The notes: generated by a model from the sequence alone, not told the origin. A stretch of DNA of 64,000 bases from Chryseobacterium sp. ON_d1 (GCF_006829085.1 NZ_BJTC01000013.1:1-64000), one strand, 5' to 3'. Positions 46,246 through 55,999 are shown, counted from the stretch's first letter. Numbers and translations: made by a program.

Positions 46246-47154
46246 ATGGTAAATTTTGTTCTGATTGCAGTGTGCATCATTGCAGGAATGGTATTCAAAG
46301 CAACAAAATCTATCCACCCCGATGCTCACAAGGGTATCAATACCTGGATTCTTTATCTTGCTCTTCCGGCAGTGTCGTTTAAATACCTGCCAAAAGTAAA
46401 ATGGACAACAGAGATGCTGTTTCCAATTGCAGCCACATTTTTAATTGCAGTGTTCTGCTTTTTCTTTATGATGTTTTACAGTAAGAGCAGGGGGTATTCA
46501 AGGCGCTCCAGAAGCACTTTAGAATTGGCAAGCGGTTACAGCAATACATCATTTATAGGATTTCCGTTGATCAGTGCCTTTTATGGAGAAGGGCTTCTGA
46601 GTATTGCGATTATCTGTGACCAGACGATGTTCTTTGCCCTTTCTACATTGGGAATTATTGCAGCAGTAAAAGGAGGAAGTAAATCAGGAAAGGTAAGTGC
46701 TGTTTTTATTTTAAAGAGACTCATTACATTCCCACCGCTAATTGGCTGCATTTCTGCTTTGGTTCTGTCTCAATTTATTGATTTTACTTTTGCAGAACCG
46801 TTCTTTGATAAACTGGCAGCTACAGTAAGTCCATTAGCTTTGTTTTCAGTCGGGTTGCAGTTGAAATTCAACGGATGGAAAAAACTGGTCCCGCAGATGT
46901 CCATGTCTATGCTTTACAAGCTTATTGTGGCCCCTGCTATTGTTTTAGGAATGGCTTTATTACTGGGAATAAAAGGGAATGTGGCAAAAATTACCGTATT
47001 TGAAGCTGCCATGCCGACACTTGTAACCTCAAGCATTATCGCAGAACAGTTCAGGCTGAATACCAAACTCACCAACCTGATTATTGGATTCAGTATTATT
47101 GTAGGTTTTTTTACTTCTGCATTCTGGTATCAGATCACGGAGCTGCTTTTTTAG
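46246..47154 (+). CDS. AEC family transporter
   Basis: A 302-residue membrane protein of the auxin efflux carrier family with about ten helices, visible in ALPAVSFKYLPKVKW, GYSNTSFIGFPLISAFYGE, and AAMPTLVTSSIIAEQFRL near the end. Bacterial members carry malate, malonate or similar organic acids, but the substrate cannot be told here. It stands alone with its own promoter. Confidence 0.87.
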   Translation: MVNFVLIAVCIIAGMVFKATKSIHPDAHKGINTWILYLALPAVSFKYLPKVKWTTEMLFPIAATFLIAVFCFFFMMFYSKSRGYSRRSRSTLELASGYSNTSFIGFPLISAFYGEGLLSIAIICDQTMFFALSTLGIIAAVKGGSKSGKVSAVFILKRLITFPPLIGCISALVLSQFIDFTFAEPFFDKLAATVSPLALFSVGLQLKFNGWKKLVPQMSMSMLYKLIVAPAIVLGMALLLGIKGNVAKITVFEAAMPTLVTSSIIAEQFRLNTKLTNLIIGFSIIVGFFTSAFWYQITELLF

Positions 47155-47530
47155 TCATTCATGAATCCTTTCTTCGATCCTTTCTGAATTTGTGTTGTTC
47201 TTTTATCAGCACACTTTGTCATTCCGTAGGAATACATTTGCTGAGTAAAACGCCCTTGCGAACGAATTGAAAACTATTCATAGTATCTTTGTGAGCATTG
47301 CGTTATAATATAAGTTTTGGCTAAAGCCAATTGAAATTTTAATTTTTATCAAACGGACTAAAGTCCGTTCCTATTGAATTATTATTGATTTTTTTTCGCA
47401 AATTTCTGTGGAATGACAGAATGATACCTGAGAATGAGGGTTTAAATGTCTATTAAACGAAGACGAAAGAATCTCCACAAACTTGCAGTTCTCTCAGGAA
47501 AAATCTAATTTTACATTTTAAATATTTCCC
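47155..47530. other. repeat-rich 375-bp gap before priA
   Basis: Holds a TGTCATTCC arm (47216), the GGCTAAAGCC element (47311-47377), its opposite arm GGAATGACAGA (47410-47420) and a T-rich priA upstream region. No gene or RNA is evident. Confidence 0.55.
47311..47377. repeat. GGCTTTAGCC-type dispersed repeat, copy 2 (inverted)
   Basis: Contains TTTTGGCTAAAGCCAATTG and AACGGACTAAAGTCCGTT, two palindromes about 35 bp apart. The reverse complement aligns with 42131-42194 along its whole length. Confidence 0.65.
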
Positions 47531-49978
47531 TTGCAGTACGCTCAAATTGTTTTACCACTGAATTTAAAAGGATCTTTTACCTACAAGGTTCCTGAAGAAC
47601 TGATATCTGAAATCCAGCCTGGAATGCGTGTTCTGGTACCGTTTGGCGGGAAGAAAATCTATACGGGAATTGTATTTGAACTTCACGATAATGCACCGGA
47701 AAACTTTGTTGCGAAGGAGATGATCAGTATGCTGGACGATAAGCCAATTCTTCCTCAGGAGCAGATTGATTTCTGGAACTGGCTTTCAGAATACTATTTG
47801 TGCAATCTCGGAGAAATTTACAGGTTTTCATTTCCCTCTTCATTAAAGCTCGAAAGTGAAACGTATTTAAAATTGAAACCGGGAGCGGTCATTGATTTTG
47901 AAAATCTGGATGTCAATGAAATGTACCTGGTCCAGGCACTCGAAGTCCGACAGCTGATCAATCTGACAGATATTGAAGCTTTCATTCCTAAAAAGGATAT
48001 CATCAGAACGATCAATTCACTTATTGATCTTCAGTATATTGAAATTGATGAGAAAATTGCTGAAAAATATAAAGCGAAAGAAGTTGCTTATGTAAGAATT
48101 AATGATGAGGTTCTGGTCAATCAGAATCTTACAGAAATCCTTTTAAAACTGAACAGAGCACAGAAGCAGAAAGATCTTTTTCTGCTTATTCTGGAAAAGC
48201 AGACTGAAAAGCCGGATGTTCCAATAAAAAAATCTGAACTCTTTGAAGACGGGTATTTTGGAAGTTCTCACTTTAAACCTTTAGCAGATAAAGGCCTGGT
48301 GGAGGAGTACTATATGCAGAAAGACAGAATTGAGAGTTATGAAGGGGAAATAGAAGAGCTTGAAGAACTTTCAGAACAGCAGAAAACAGCCAAATCTGAG
48401 ATCGATGAAGCTTTCGAGGAAGGAAAGAATGTCCTGCTTCACGGTATTACTTCATCAGGAAAAACTCATATTTATTTAGAGAAAATTGAAGAATGTATCC
48501 GTGACGGAAAAAATGTTCTGTTTTTGCTTCCTGAAATTTCTCTGACCAAACAGATTACCCAGAGATTAGAGAAAAAGTATGGTAAACAGCTCGGTTTCTA
48601 TCATCAGAAACTTACTGATTTTGAAAGAGTGGAAGTTTGGAGAAGAATCAGGCAGAATGATATCCGTATTTTGGTAGGAACCCGTAATGCTTTGTTTTTA
48701 CCTTATCAGAATCTTGGACTTATTGTCGTAGATGAAGAACATGATTCGGCATACAGGCCAAGGGAAGTGTCTCCTTATTTTAATGCTAAAGACGCCTCTC
48801 TGGTGTTAGGCAGACTGTGTAAAGCGGGAGTTATTCTGGGATCTGCCACCCCTTCTGTTGAAAGCTACTACAGTGCCAGAAAAGATAAAATGAAATATGT
48901 TTTCCTGAATGAAAGATTCGGGAACGTGAATCTGCCGGAATATGAACTGATCAATTTCAAGGAAGCTCAGGAATCTAAAAAGGTTTCAGGAAATTTCTCT
49001 CTGAAGCTTATTGATGAGATTAAAAAAACAGTAGATGAAAAAAAACAGGCCATTGTTCTGCACAACCGGCGTGGTTATTCCAATGTAATAGAATGTGAGA
49101 GCTGTGGCTATGTAAATTACTGTTCCAACTGTGATGTGGTCATGACCTATCACAAAGCGGCTAATGAAATGAAGTGCCACTATTGTGGGCAAAGAGCTTC
49201 AAAACCCAAAAGCTGCCCGAAGTGCAATTCTGAAAAGCTGAATGAAAGGGGAGTTGGAGTAGAGCAGATTCATGAGGAAGTTTCCAAGCTGTTCCCTGAG
49301 AATGAGGTTGACAGAATGGATGTAGATTCTATGCGTAAGAAATTTGCCTACGAAAAGCTGTATGAAAAGATTGAAGAGGGAGAAACGGACATCATCGTAG
49401 GAACTCAGATGATTTCCAAAGGACTGGATTTTGATCATATTGAACTTGTTGCAATTCCCAAAGCGGACTCCCTGTTGTATGTTCAGGATTTCAGGGCAGA
49501 GGAAAGAGCTTATCAGCTGATCACACAGGTTTCGGGAAGAGCCGGAAGAGTTTCCGGTAGAGGGAAAATCTTTATTCAGACCTTTAACCCTGATCATTCT
49601 GTATTTCAGCTGATCAAAATGAATAACCCTGCGAAGATCTATAAATATATACTTACAGAGCGTCAGAAATTCCACTATCCGCCATTTACCAAACTGATTA
49701 TGATTGAAATGAAACACAGAAGAGAGGATAAAGCAGACCGTGCTTCTCAGTTTCTGGGTTCTATTCTTAGAAAATATCTTCCGGAAGATTGTGTTTTAGG
49801 TCCTGAAAGAGCTCAGATTGCAAAGCTGAATAATTTGTATCAGTTCCAGATTATGCTTAAGCTTCCCAGAGGGAAAAACTATGAGAGATTCAAAAGTATG
49901 GTTTTGATAAGTTTGAAAGAATTTGATGAAATCACTGCATATCAAAGCATTAAAAAAGATGTTTTTGTAGATTTTTAA
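47531..49978 (+). CDS. priA: primosomal protein N' (replication restart helicase PriA)
   Basis: An 815-residue 3'-to-5' helicase that reloads the replisome at collapsed forks. N-terminal DNA-binding domains start with QYAQIVLPLNLKGSFTYKVP. Helicase motifs: GITSSGKT (Walker A), DEEH (motif II), GSATPS. A zinc-binding block CESCGYVNYCSNC...CHYCGQ...CPKC interrupts the motor, and ISKGLDFDH and QVSGRAGR follow. The start is a TTG: the stop at 47519 excludes any earlier ATG, and the family-typical N-terminus begins exactly at this codon. Confidence 0.94.
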   Translation: MQYAQIVLPLNLKGSFTYKVPEELISEIQPGMRVLVPFGGKKIYTGIVFELHDNAPENFVAKEMISMLDDKPILPQEQIDFWNWLSEYYLCNLGEIYRFSFPSSLKLESETYLKLKPGAVIDFENLDVNEMYLVQALEVRQLINLTDIEAFIPKKDIIRTINSLIDLQYIEIDEKIAEKYKAKEVAYVRINDEVLVNQNLTEILLKLNRAQKQKDLFLLILEKQTEKPDVPIKKSELFEDGYFGSSHFKPLADKGLVEEYYMQKDRIESYEGEIEELEELSEQQKTAKSEIDEAFEEGKNVLLHGITSSGKTHIYLEKIEECIRDGKNVLFLLPEISLTKQITQRLEKKYGKQLGFYHQKLTDFERVEVWRRIRQNDIRILVGTRNALFLPYQNLGLIVVDEEHDSAYRPREVSPYFNAKDASLVLGRLCKAGVILGSATPSVESYYSARKDKMKYVFLNERFGNVNLPEYELINFKEAQESKKVSGNFSLKLIDEIKKTVDEKKQAIVLHNRRGYSNVIECESCGYVNYCSNCDVVMTYHKAANEMKCHYCGQRASKPKSCPKCNSEKLNERGVGVEQIHEEVSKLFPENEVDRMDVDSMRKKFAYEKLYEKIEEGETDIIVGTQMISKGLDFDHIELVAIPKADSLLYVQDFRAEERAYQLITQVSGRAGRVSGRGKIFIQTFNPDHSVFQLIKMNNPAKIYKYILTERQKFHYPPFTKLIMIEMKHRREDKADRASQFLGSILRKYLPEDCVLGPERAQIAKLNNLYQFQIMLKLPRGKNYERFKSMVLISLKEFDEITAYQSIKKDVFVDF

Positions 49979-50043
49979 CAATTTTTAACAAACTTTACAC
50001 TCTTTTATAAGACACTGGTGGTCCGTTATATAACAATAATTTC

Positions 50044-50051
50044 TACTTTTG
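50044..50051 (+). promoter_or_regulatory. putative -7 element of dacB-like gene
   Basis: TACTTTTG, full match to TAnnTTTG, about 90 nt before ATG 50141. Confidence 0.45.
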
Positions 50052-50140
50052 GACGTTGATTAAGTGTTTGGCTTTTTTATTGAATGATTTAACCTGTCAT
50101 TTTTTATAGAGTCAAAACCTATAGAACAAAAAGAAGATAG

Positions 50141-51610
50141 ATGGTAAATTTCAGAAAATATATTTCAAGTGCGGCGGTGTTGGCTTCTGGTCTTTTCCTG
50201 GCTCAATCTACCGTTTCTACCGTTCTTTATTCTCAGAATTATGACAACCAGAAAAGCAGCTTAAATCTGCCTTCACCCGTTAGTTCGGTAGTGGAGAAGA
50301 CTGTTTTGTCAGCAAAAGAACTTGTAGACATTAACGTAAACACAATGATGGCGGATCCTGTGCTGAAAAATGCAACTTGGGGATTCGTTGTGTACGATCC
50401 GAAAACGAAGAAAATTATCTCTTCGTATAATGAAAATACTCCTTTAGTACCTGCTTCTACTACCAAATTACTGACAACGGAAACAGCTTTAAACCTGTTA
50501 GGTGAAAACTACCGTTGGATGACTCAGCTGGAATATTCAGGCACTATAGATGAAAACGGAGTTTTAAATGGAAATCTTTATGTCATAGGCAGTGGTGACC
50601 CTTCTTTAGGAACAAACAAAGCGGGTGCATCCTCTTACAGAGACATTATTTCCGATTTCGTAGCAGGAGTTTCAAGAGAGGGAATCAAAAAGGTAAATGG
50701 TGATATTATCATTCAGACAGCGCTTTTCAAAGGCAATATTTCAATGCTTCCGGAAAATGTTGTATGGCTTGAGAACAATAATTATTATCTGCCTGCAGGA
50801 ACAACTCAGGGAATTAATCCGGCGAACGAAAAACTGATCGTTAAAAAAGGAGGTTTCTCTGCAGAAAAGAAATTTTTCTATGTTTCCCCTTACGCTCATC
50901 AGATGGTATATGCAGAAAAGTATGACGGAAACGGTGTGCTGACAACCAAACTTCCTGACGCTCCTGCTTATCTTGCCAATTCTTTCAGAACAACACTGGT
51001 AAAAAGCGGAATTCCTGTTACCGGAAAAGTAACTCCAAAAATGACAGATGCAGCACCGGAAAACAGAAAAATGCTTTCAGCTTATAAGTCCCCTACATTA
51101 AACGATATTATTTATTACACCAATCAGCACAGTGATAATTCATTAGCCGAGGCCCTGTTGAGAACAGTAGGATATCAGAAAATGGGTGATCAGACTTCGG
51201 AATCAGGAAGAATTGTTGTGACAAACCACTTAAGAGAGGCAGGTTTTGATATGAATGGTCTTAGTTATATTGATGGAAGCGGACTTTCAAGAAGCAATAA
51301 TGTAACGCCAATTTCCCAGGTAAAATTTCTGACGTCTCTGATGGATCAGAAATATTATAGTGCTTATCTGACATCTTTACCAGTCGGCGGACAATCAGGA
51401 ACCTTGAAAAGAATGTTTAATTTGGGAGGTAACGGACAGGTTTTTGCAAAAACCGGAACGTTGAATAAAGTAAAAACACTGGCTGGATATCTTAAGACAA
51501 ATTCCGGAAGAACTCTGGTTTTCTCTTTAATGGTAAACAATTATGCCGGGTCAGTAGATATGGTGAAGAAAAGAATGGAAAAAATTCTTGAACCCGCATT
51601 AGATCTTTAA
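50141..51610 (+). CDS. dacB: D-alanyl-D-alanine carboxypeptidase/endopeptidase (PBP4, S13)
   Basis: A 489-residue periplasmic penicillin-binding protein that trims or cuts peptidoglycan cross-links. It has a signal peptide (ending LAQ, about residue 22). Catalytic motifs: SxxK at S106-K109 (PASTTKLL), SxN at S331-N333 (HSDNSLAE) and KTG at K437-G439. The long insert between the first two motifs is usual for the S13 class. The terminator at 51639 makes it monocistronic. Confidence 0.93.
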   Translation: MVNFRKYISSAAVLASGLFLAQSTVSTVLYSQNYDNQKSSLNLPSPVSSVVEKTVLSAKELVDINVNTMMADPVLKNATWGFVVYDPKTKKIISSYNENTPLVPASTTKLLTTETALNLLGENYRWMTQLEYSGTIDENGVLNGNLYVIGSGDPSLGTNKAGASSYRDIISDFVAGVSREGIKKVNGDIIIQTALFKGNISMLPENVVWLENNNYYLPAGTTQGINPANEKLIVKKGGFSAEKKFFYVSPYAHQMVYAEKYDGNGVLTTKLPDAPAYLANSFRTTLVKSGIPVTGKVTPKMTDAAPENRKMLSAYKSPTLNDIIYYTNQHSDNSLAEALLRTVGYQKMGDQTSESGRIVVTNHLREAGFDMNGLSYIDGSGLSRSNNVTPISQVKFLTSLMDQKYYSAYLTSLPVGGQSGTLKRMFNLGGNGQVFAKTGTLNKVKTLAGYLKTNSGRTLVFSLMVNNYAGSVDMVKKRMEKILEPALDL

Positions 51611-51638
51611 AAATATTTTATTTTATATATTATAACAG

Positions 51639-51669
51639 CCTTTTAATCATTGATTAAAAGGTTTTTTTT
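51639..51669 (+). terminator. terminator after dacB-like gene
   Basis: CCTTTTAATCA and TGATTAAAAGG form an 11-bp stem followed by T8. Confidence 0.85.
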
Positions 51670-51676
51670 ATATTTG
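51669..51676 (+). promoter_or_regulatory. putative -7 element of M1 peptidase gene
   Basis: TATATTTG, full match to TAnnTTTG, 18 nt before ATG 51694 and abutting the preceding terminator. Confidence 0.5.
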
Positions 51677-51693
51677 ATTAAATATTTCTAAGC

Positions 51694-53625
51694 ATGACAA
51701 AATTGTACCTTTTGGTGTTGGGATTTTTATTTTCTCAGCAGTTCTATAGCCAGAAGCATGAGCAAAATACTGATATGAAAGGATTGATCGAAAAAGAGAA
51801 AAAATCTTTCACTCAGAAAATGAATATCGGGAACACCAATCCCAATACTCTGAATTACGATTTACAATACCAGAGAATGGATGTCAGCCTGGATCCTGCA
51901 GTGTATAATATTTCCGGTTCGGTAACTTCACATTTCAAACCTACGCAGAGTATGGGAAGTATTTATTTTGATCTTTCCAATTCATTAACGGTTTCTCAGG
52001 TGAAATACCATGGCACCAATATCACAAGTTTTCAACAGCTTCCTTCACAAGAACTGAAGATTGATTTTCCAGCGTCTATTCCTGCCAATACACTGGATTC
52101 CCTTACTATTTATTATGCAGGAGCTCCTTCTACAGGTAATGATGCTTTCAAAACAGCTTTTCAGAGCGGAACTCCTGTGCTTTCTACTTTAAATGAGCCT
52201 TACGGTGCGCAGGATTGGTTTCCTACCAAGCAGAGTTTGAATGATAAAATTGAAAGATTTGATTTTAAAATTACCACTCCATCCAATTACAGTGTAGCAG
52301 CCAATGGAAAGCTGATGTCTGAAACTTTTCCCACGGGAAATACCAAACTTACTTTCTGGAGAACAATGTATCCTACACCGGCCTACCTGATCGCCCTTTC
52401 GATCACCAATTTTGTGAAACTTACTGATACTATTGGAAATCCTCCTTTCCCTTTTATCAATTATATTTATCCGTCCACGAACTCAAATGCTACCAGTGTA
52501 GCCAATATTAACTGGACAAAGCAGGTGATGAATGCTTTTGAAACCTATTTTGGAACTTATCCTTTCCGTAATGAAAAGTATGGGCATATGGAATTTATGT
52601 ATGGGGGAGGAATGGAGCATCAGACCATGTCTTCCATGGGAGGCTGGAGCAAGCAGCTTATTGCCCACGAGCTTACCCATCAGTGGTTTGGTGACAAAGT
52701 AACCTGTGGTGCATGGAATGATATCTGGCTGAATGAAGGCTTTGCAACATTTGGAGAACATGTTGCCAATGAAAAACTATTGATGAGCAATACAGAATTT
52801 CTAAATTACTTACAGGGGCAGTCCAATTATATAACATCAAGCACAACCGGAAGCGTTTATGTAACGGATAATGGGCTTTCCAGCATCAACAGAATATTTG
52901 ACAGCAGATTGTCCTATTCAAAAGGAGGTTATGTGTTGAGAATGCTGAAATGGATTTTGGGAGATGCAACTTTTTATCAGGCACTCAAGGATTATCATGC
53001 CAGACCGAATCTTGCTTATAGCTATGCACGTACAGCAGATTTCAATACTTCTTTACAGCAGTCAACGGGAACAGACTTTACAGAGTTTTTCAATGACTGG
53101 ATATATGGAGAGGGATATCCTACTTATACTATAAAATGGATGCAGAGCGGTAATCAGGCTTTATTTAAAGTTTCACAGACACAAAGCAGTCCTACAGTAA
53201 GCTTTTTCGAAATGCCTTTACCGGTTAAAGTGACAGGAACTTCAGGGCAGACAGCTTATCTGGTTCTTAATAATACCTCCAATAATCAATACTTTCTTCA
53301 ATCGGTAACATTCCCGATCGCCAGTGTTCAGTTTAATTACGAATACCAGATTATTGAAAAAAACTCAACCGTCACTCAGGATAATACGCTAAGTGTTTCA
53401 TCGGTTGAGAAGGAAAGCTTTGGTTTATATCCGAATCCTGCAAAAAATGAAATTTATCTGAAAGGAATTAACAGAACTGTAGATTTCACAATCCATGCTA
53501 TAGACGGTAAACTGGTAGGAAAAGGAACGTATCAGCCAGGTAAATCGATTGGAATTGCAGAATTGGTTCCGGGAGCCTATTTCATTACGGTTGATGAAAA
53601 GAACATTAAATTTATCAAACATTAA
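51694..53625 (+). CDS. secreted M1 family aminopeptidase, T9SS substrate
   Basis: A 643-residue exported metallo-aminopeptidase. It has a signal peptide (ending FYSQ), an N-terminal M1 beta domain (about 45-240), and an exopeptidase motif reading GGGMEHQT in place of the common GAMEN. Zinc site HELTHQW (H325, E326, H329) has its third ligand E348 in NEGF. It lacks the large C-terminal helical domain of classical M1 enzymes and instead ends in a T9SS type A sorting domain (LYPNPAKNEIYLKG). It would trim peptides released by the secreted proteases. Confidence 0.92.
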   Translation: MTKLYLLVLGFLFSQQFYSQKHEQNTDMKGLIEKEKKSFTQKMNIGNTNPNTLNYDLQYQRMDVSLDPAVYNISGSVTSHFKPTQSMGSIYFDLSNSLTVSQVKYHGTNITSFQQLPSQELKIDFPASIPANTLDSLTIYYAGAPSTGNDAFKTAFQSGTPVLSTLNEPYGAQDWFPTKQSLNDKIERFDFKITTPSNYSVAANGKLMSETFPTGNTKLTFWRTMYPTPAYLIALSITNFVKLTDTIGNPPFPFINYIYPSTNSNATSVANINWTKQVMNAFETYFGTYPFRNEKYGHMEFMYGGGMEHQTMSSMGGWSKQLIAHELTHQWFGDKVTCGAWNDIWLNEGFATFGEHVANEKLLMSNTEFLNYLQGQSNYITSSTTGSVYVTDNGLSSINRIFDSRLSYSKGGYVLRMLKWILGDATFYQALKDYHARPNLAYSYARTADFNTSLQQSTGTDFTEFFNDWIYGEGYPTYTIKWMQSGNQALFKVSQTQSSPTVSFFEMPLPVKVTGTSGQTAYLVLNNTSNNQYFLQSVTFPIASVQFNYEYQIIEKNSTVTQDNTLSVSSVEKESFGLYPNPAKNEIYLKGINRTVDFTIHAIDGKLVGKGTYQPGKSIGIAELVPGAYFITVDEKNIKFIKH

Positions 53626-53677
53626 ATAACATACGATAAAGTATACACTATTATTTTTGATCAAATTATGATATAAT

Positions 53678-53708
53678 AAAAGAAGCTTTCAGATTTGAAA
53701 GCTTCTTT
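53678..53708. terminator. bidirectional terminator overlapping cupin gene end
   Basis: AAGAAGCTTTC and GAAAGCTTCTT form an 11-bp stem. The stop codon of the minus-strand cupin gene lies within the loop side of this hairpin. Confidence 0.7.
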
Positions 53709-54567
53709 GTTTTCTGGCAGCTCTGGCACCTCTCTGTCTGGCCAGCCTGACTTTATAGGAAAACCACCTTTCTTTGAATATTTTACGCATCAGATTGTCA
53801 AAATGTCTGGTGATCACAAGATTTTTAAAACCACGCCATTTTTCGAGAGAACTTGAAGGAAGTGCTCTCACTGATATTGAATATCCTTCTGTATCATATT
53901 GAATATAATGCCACCATCCGGAAGGAATATAAAGCGTTTCACCGGGATGAATAATAGCTTCATAGCCATTTAAGTAGAGCAGAGCCGGATACTTTCTGTA
54001 ATCTGGATTTTTAATTTGAGCCAGACTATGGAAATTGTAGGGCAGTTTATACATGAAATCAGACTGCTCCCAAGGAAAGAGCCAAATTCTTTTGACTCCC
54101 TTGAATTGTGTGATAAAAACGTGCGACATGTCAATGTCAATATGATTTCTGGTTACAGAGCCCTCTCCTCCGAAAAACATAAAAGGAAGCCATTTCAGTA
54201 TTTTACCATTTGTCACATCATTGTAGATAATATCGTTTTTAAGCTCAGGCTTTATTTTTAACAGATTAAATAAAAAAAGTCTGTGTTCGGTTGGAGCTGA
54301 CTGGATCAGGTCAAGATACTCTGAAAATGTAGATTGTGCTATAGGATCACTTGCCACTCTGTCCAGGGAATCCAACTCGCTGCCATAAATATTGACCATA
54401 TGATCACCGGCAATTTTTTTAAAATAGCTGTAATTCCATTTTTTAAAGGCTGGGCTTTCCGGATGTACAAAATCTTCAATAATAATTGGAATTCTCGGCT
54501 TCATGTGGTTATTAATAAAGGTCTCTGAACTTATTTTCTTTATTTTTTGTACCGGCTTTAATCTCAT
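53689..54567 (-). CDS. cupin-like/JmjC-type protein
   Basis: A 292-residue putative Fe(II)/2-oxoglutarate oxygenase of the cupin_8/JmjC type. The metal triad is visible as HIDIDMSHVF (H and D) with the distal H in IPSGWWHYIQYD. An N-terminal RIPIIIEDFV and a KGVKRIWLFPW stretch are typical. Bacterial members hydroxylate proteins or small molecules; the substrate is unknown. It is divergent from kbl, with a 15-bp palindrome 34 bp before its start. Confidence 0.85.
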   Translation of the reverse strand: MRLKPVQKIKKISSETFINNHMKPRIPIIIEDFVHPESPAFKKWNYSYFKKIAGDHMVNIYGSELDSLDRVASDPIAQSTFSEYLDLIQSAPTEHRLFLFNLLKIKPELKNDIIYNDVTNGKILKWLPFMFFGGEGSVTRNHIDIDMSHVFITQFKGVKRIWLFPWEQSDFMYKLPYNFHSLAQIKNPDYRKYPALLYLNGYEAIIHPGETLYIPSGWWHYIQYDTEGYSISVRALPSSSLEKWRGFKNLVITRHFDNLMRKIFKERWFSYKVRLARQRGARAARKQRSFQI

Positions 54568-54600
54568 ATATTCAAATTTTAAGCAAATATAAATATTATC

Positions 54601-54615
54601 CTACTAAATTAGTAG
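54601..54615. promoter_or_regulatory. 15-bp palindrome CTACT-N5-AGTAG, putative operator
   Basis: CTACTAAATTAGTAG, near-perfectly symmetric, between the divergent cupin and kbl genes. A copy of the same layout is at 61253-61267. Confidence 0.5.
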
Positions 54616-54695
54616 ACTAATAATGTTAAAACTGAAAGTCAAATTGTTTTTTTAGAATTAAACGCATAAAAGGTTTTATTTTACTGCCTTTTTAG

Positions 54696-54703
54696 TAAAT
54701 TAG
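54696..54703 (+). promoter_or_regulatory. putative -7 element of kbl
   Basis: TAAATTAG, one mismatch to TAnnTTTG, 22 nt before ATG 54725. Confidence 0.4.
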
Positions 54704-54724
54704 CACATCTAAAAAATTACTAAA

Positions 54725-55921
54725 ATGATCTCTGAAAAATACCTTCAACATTTACAGAATGAACTTCAGAATATTGAGAATGACGGACTTTACAAAAGGG
54801 AAAGAATCATCACTTCTCAACAAAGTGCAGAAATAGAGGCTAACGGAAAAAAGCTGTTAAACTTCTGTGCGAATAATTATCTGGGATTATCCAATCATCC
54901 GGAAGTGATGAAAGCTTCTCAGGATATGATTCAGTCTCATGGATATGGAATGTCATCTGTACGTTTTATTTGTGGAACACAGGATATTCACAAAGAACTG
55001 GAGAAGAAAATAGCAGATTTCTTGGGTCTCGAAGATACAATCCTTTATGCGGCAGCATTTGATGCCAACGGAGGTGTTTTTGAACCTTTATTTACAGAAG
55101 AGGATGCTATTATTTCAGATGAATTGAATCATGCATCAATCATTGATGGTGTTCGTCTTTGTAAGGCTGCGAGATACAGATATAAAAACAATAACATGGA
55201 GGATCTGGAAGCTCAGCTAATAGCTGCTTCTGAAAAGAACCACCGTTTTAAAATCATCGTAACAGATGGAGTATTCTCAATGGACGGAATTGTTGCAGAT
55301 CTGAAAGGAGTTTGTGACCTTGCCGATAAATATGATGCATTGGTCATGGTAGATGATTCTCATGCAACAGGTTTCATTGGAAAAACCGGCCGCGGAACTC
55401 ATGAAGCCAATGAAGTAATGGGTAGAGTAGATATCATCACTTCTACCTTAGGAAAAGCTCTGGGAGGAGCTTTGGGCGGATTTACATCTGGTAAGAAAGA
55501 GATCATCGATATGCTGAGACAACGCTCAAGACCATATTTGTTCTCAAACTCTTTAGCACCTGGAATCGTAGGAGCTGCTTTGAAAGTATTAGATATGATT
55601 ACTGATGATACTTCCCTTCGCGATAAAGTAATGGAAAATGCAGAGTACTTCAGAACAGAAATGAAAGCAAAAGGCTTTGATATTCCTGAAGGAGATGCTG
55701 CTATTGTTCCGGTAATGCTTTATGATGCACCGCTTTCTCAGAAAATGGCTGAAAAGCTTATGGATGAGGGAATCTATGTGATCGGTTTCTTCTATCCTGT
55801 GGTACCGAAAGGAAAAGCGAGAATCAGAGTACAACTGTCTGCTGCCCATACCAAAGAACACCTGGATAAAGCGATTGCTGCTTTTGAAAAAGTGGGAAGA
55901 GAATTAGGAGTCATCTCTTAA
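54725..55921 (+). CDS. kbl: glycine C-acetyltransferase (2-amino-3-ketobutyrate CoA ligase)
   Basis: A 398-residue PLP enzyme of the alpha-oxoamine synthase family that splits 2-amino-3-ketobutyrate with CoA into glycine and acetyl-CoA in threonine breakdown. The PLP lysine is K244 in TSTLGKALGG. Other motifs are NNYLGLSNHPEV, SVRFICGTQDIHKELE and VDDSHATGFIG. Threonine dehydrogenase is not in the window. The family resemblance to KBL over BioF rests on the N-terminus and length. A terminator follows. Confidence 0.92.
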   Translation: MISEKYLQHLQNELQNIENDGLYKRERIITSQQSAEIEANGKKLLNFCANNYLGLSNHPEVMKASQDMIQSHGYGMSSVRFICGTQDIHKELEKKIADFLGLEDTILYAAAFDANGGVFEPLFTEEDAIISDELNHASIIDGVRLCKAARYRYKNNNMEDLEAQLIAASEKNHRFKIIVTDGVFSMDGIVADLKGVCDLADKYDALVMVDDSHATGFIGKTGRGTHEANEVMGRVDIITSTLGKALGGALGGFTSGKKEIIDMLRQRSRPYLFSNSLAPGIVGAALKVLDMITDDTSLRDKVMENAEYFRTEMKAKGFDIPEGDAAIVPVMLYDAPLSQKMAEKLMDEGIYVIGFFYPVVPKGKARIRVQLSAAHTKEHLDKAIAAFEKVGRELGVIS

Positions 55922-55954
55922 TCATTGAATGGGTCACAACAATGAAAATATAGT

Positions 55955-55999
55955 GTTCGGCTCGGGGCAGCTTTGCTGCCCGAGCCGAACTGTTTTTTT
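55955..55999 (+). terminator. strong terminator of kbl
   Basis: A GC-rich stem (TTCGGCTCGGGCAGC complement arms, about 16 bp) with a TTT loop and a T7 run. A possible single-base asymmetry in the arms. Confidence 0.85.

Noticed and set aside
49199..49717. 172-codon minus-strand ORF inside priA
   Set aside because: Antisense to conserved helicase motifs and without own promoter or ribosome site.
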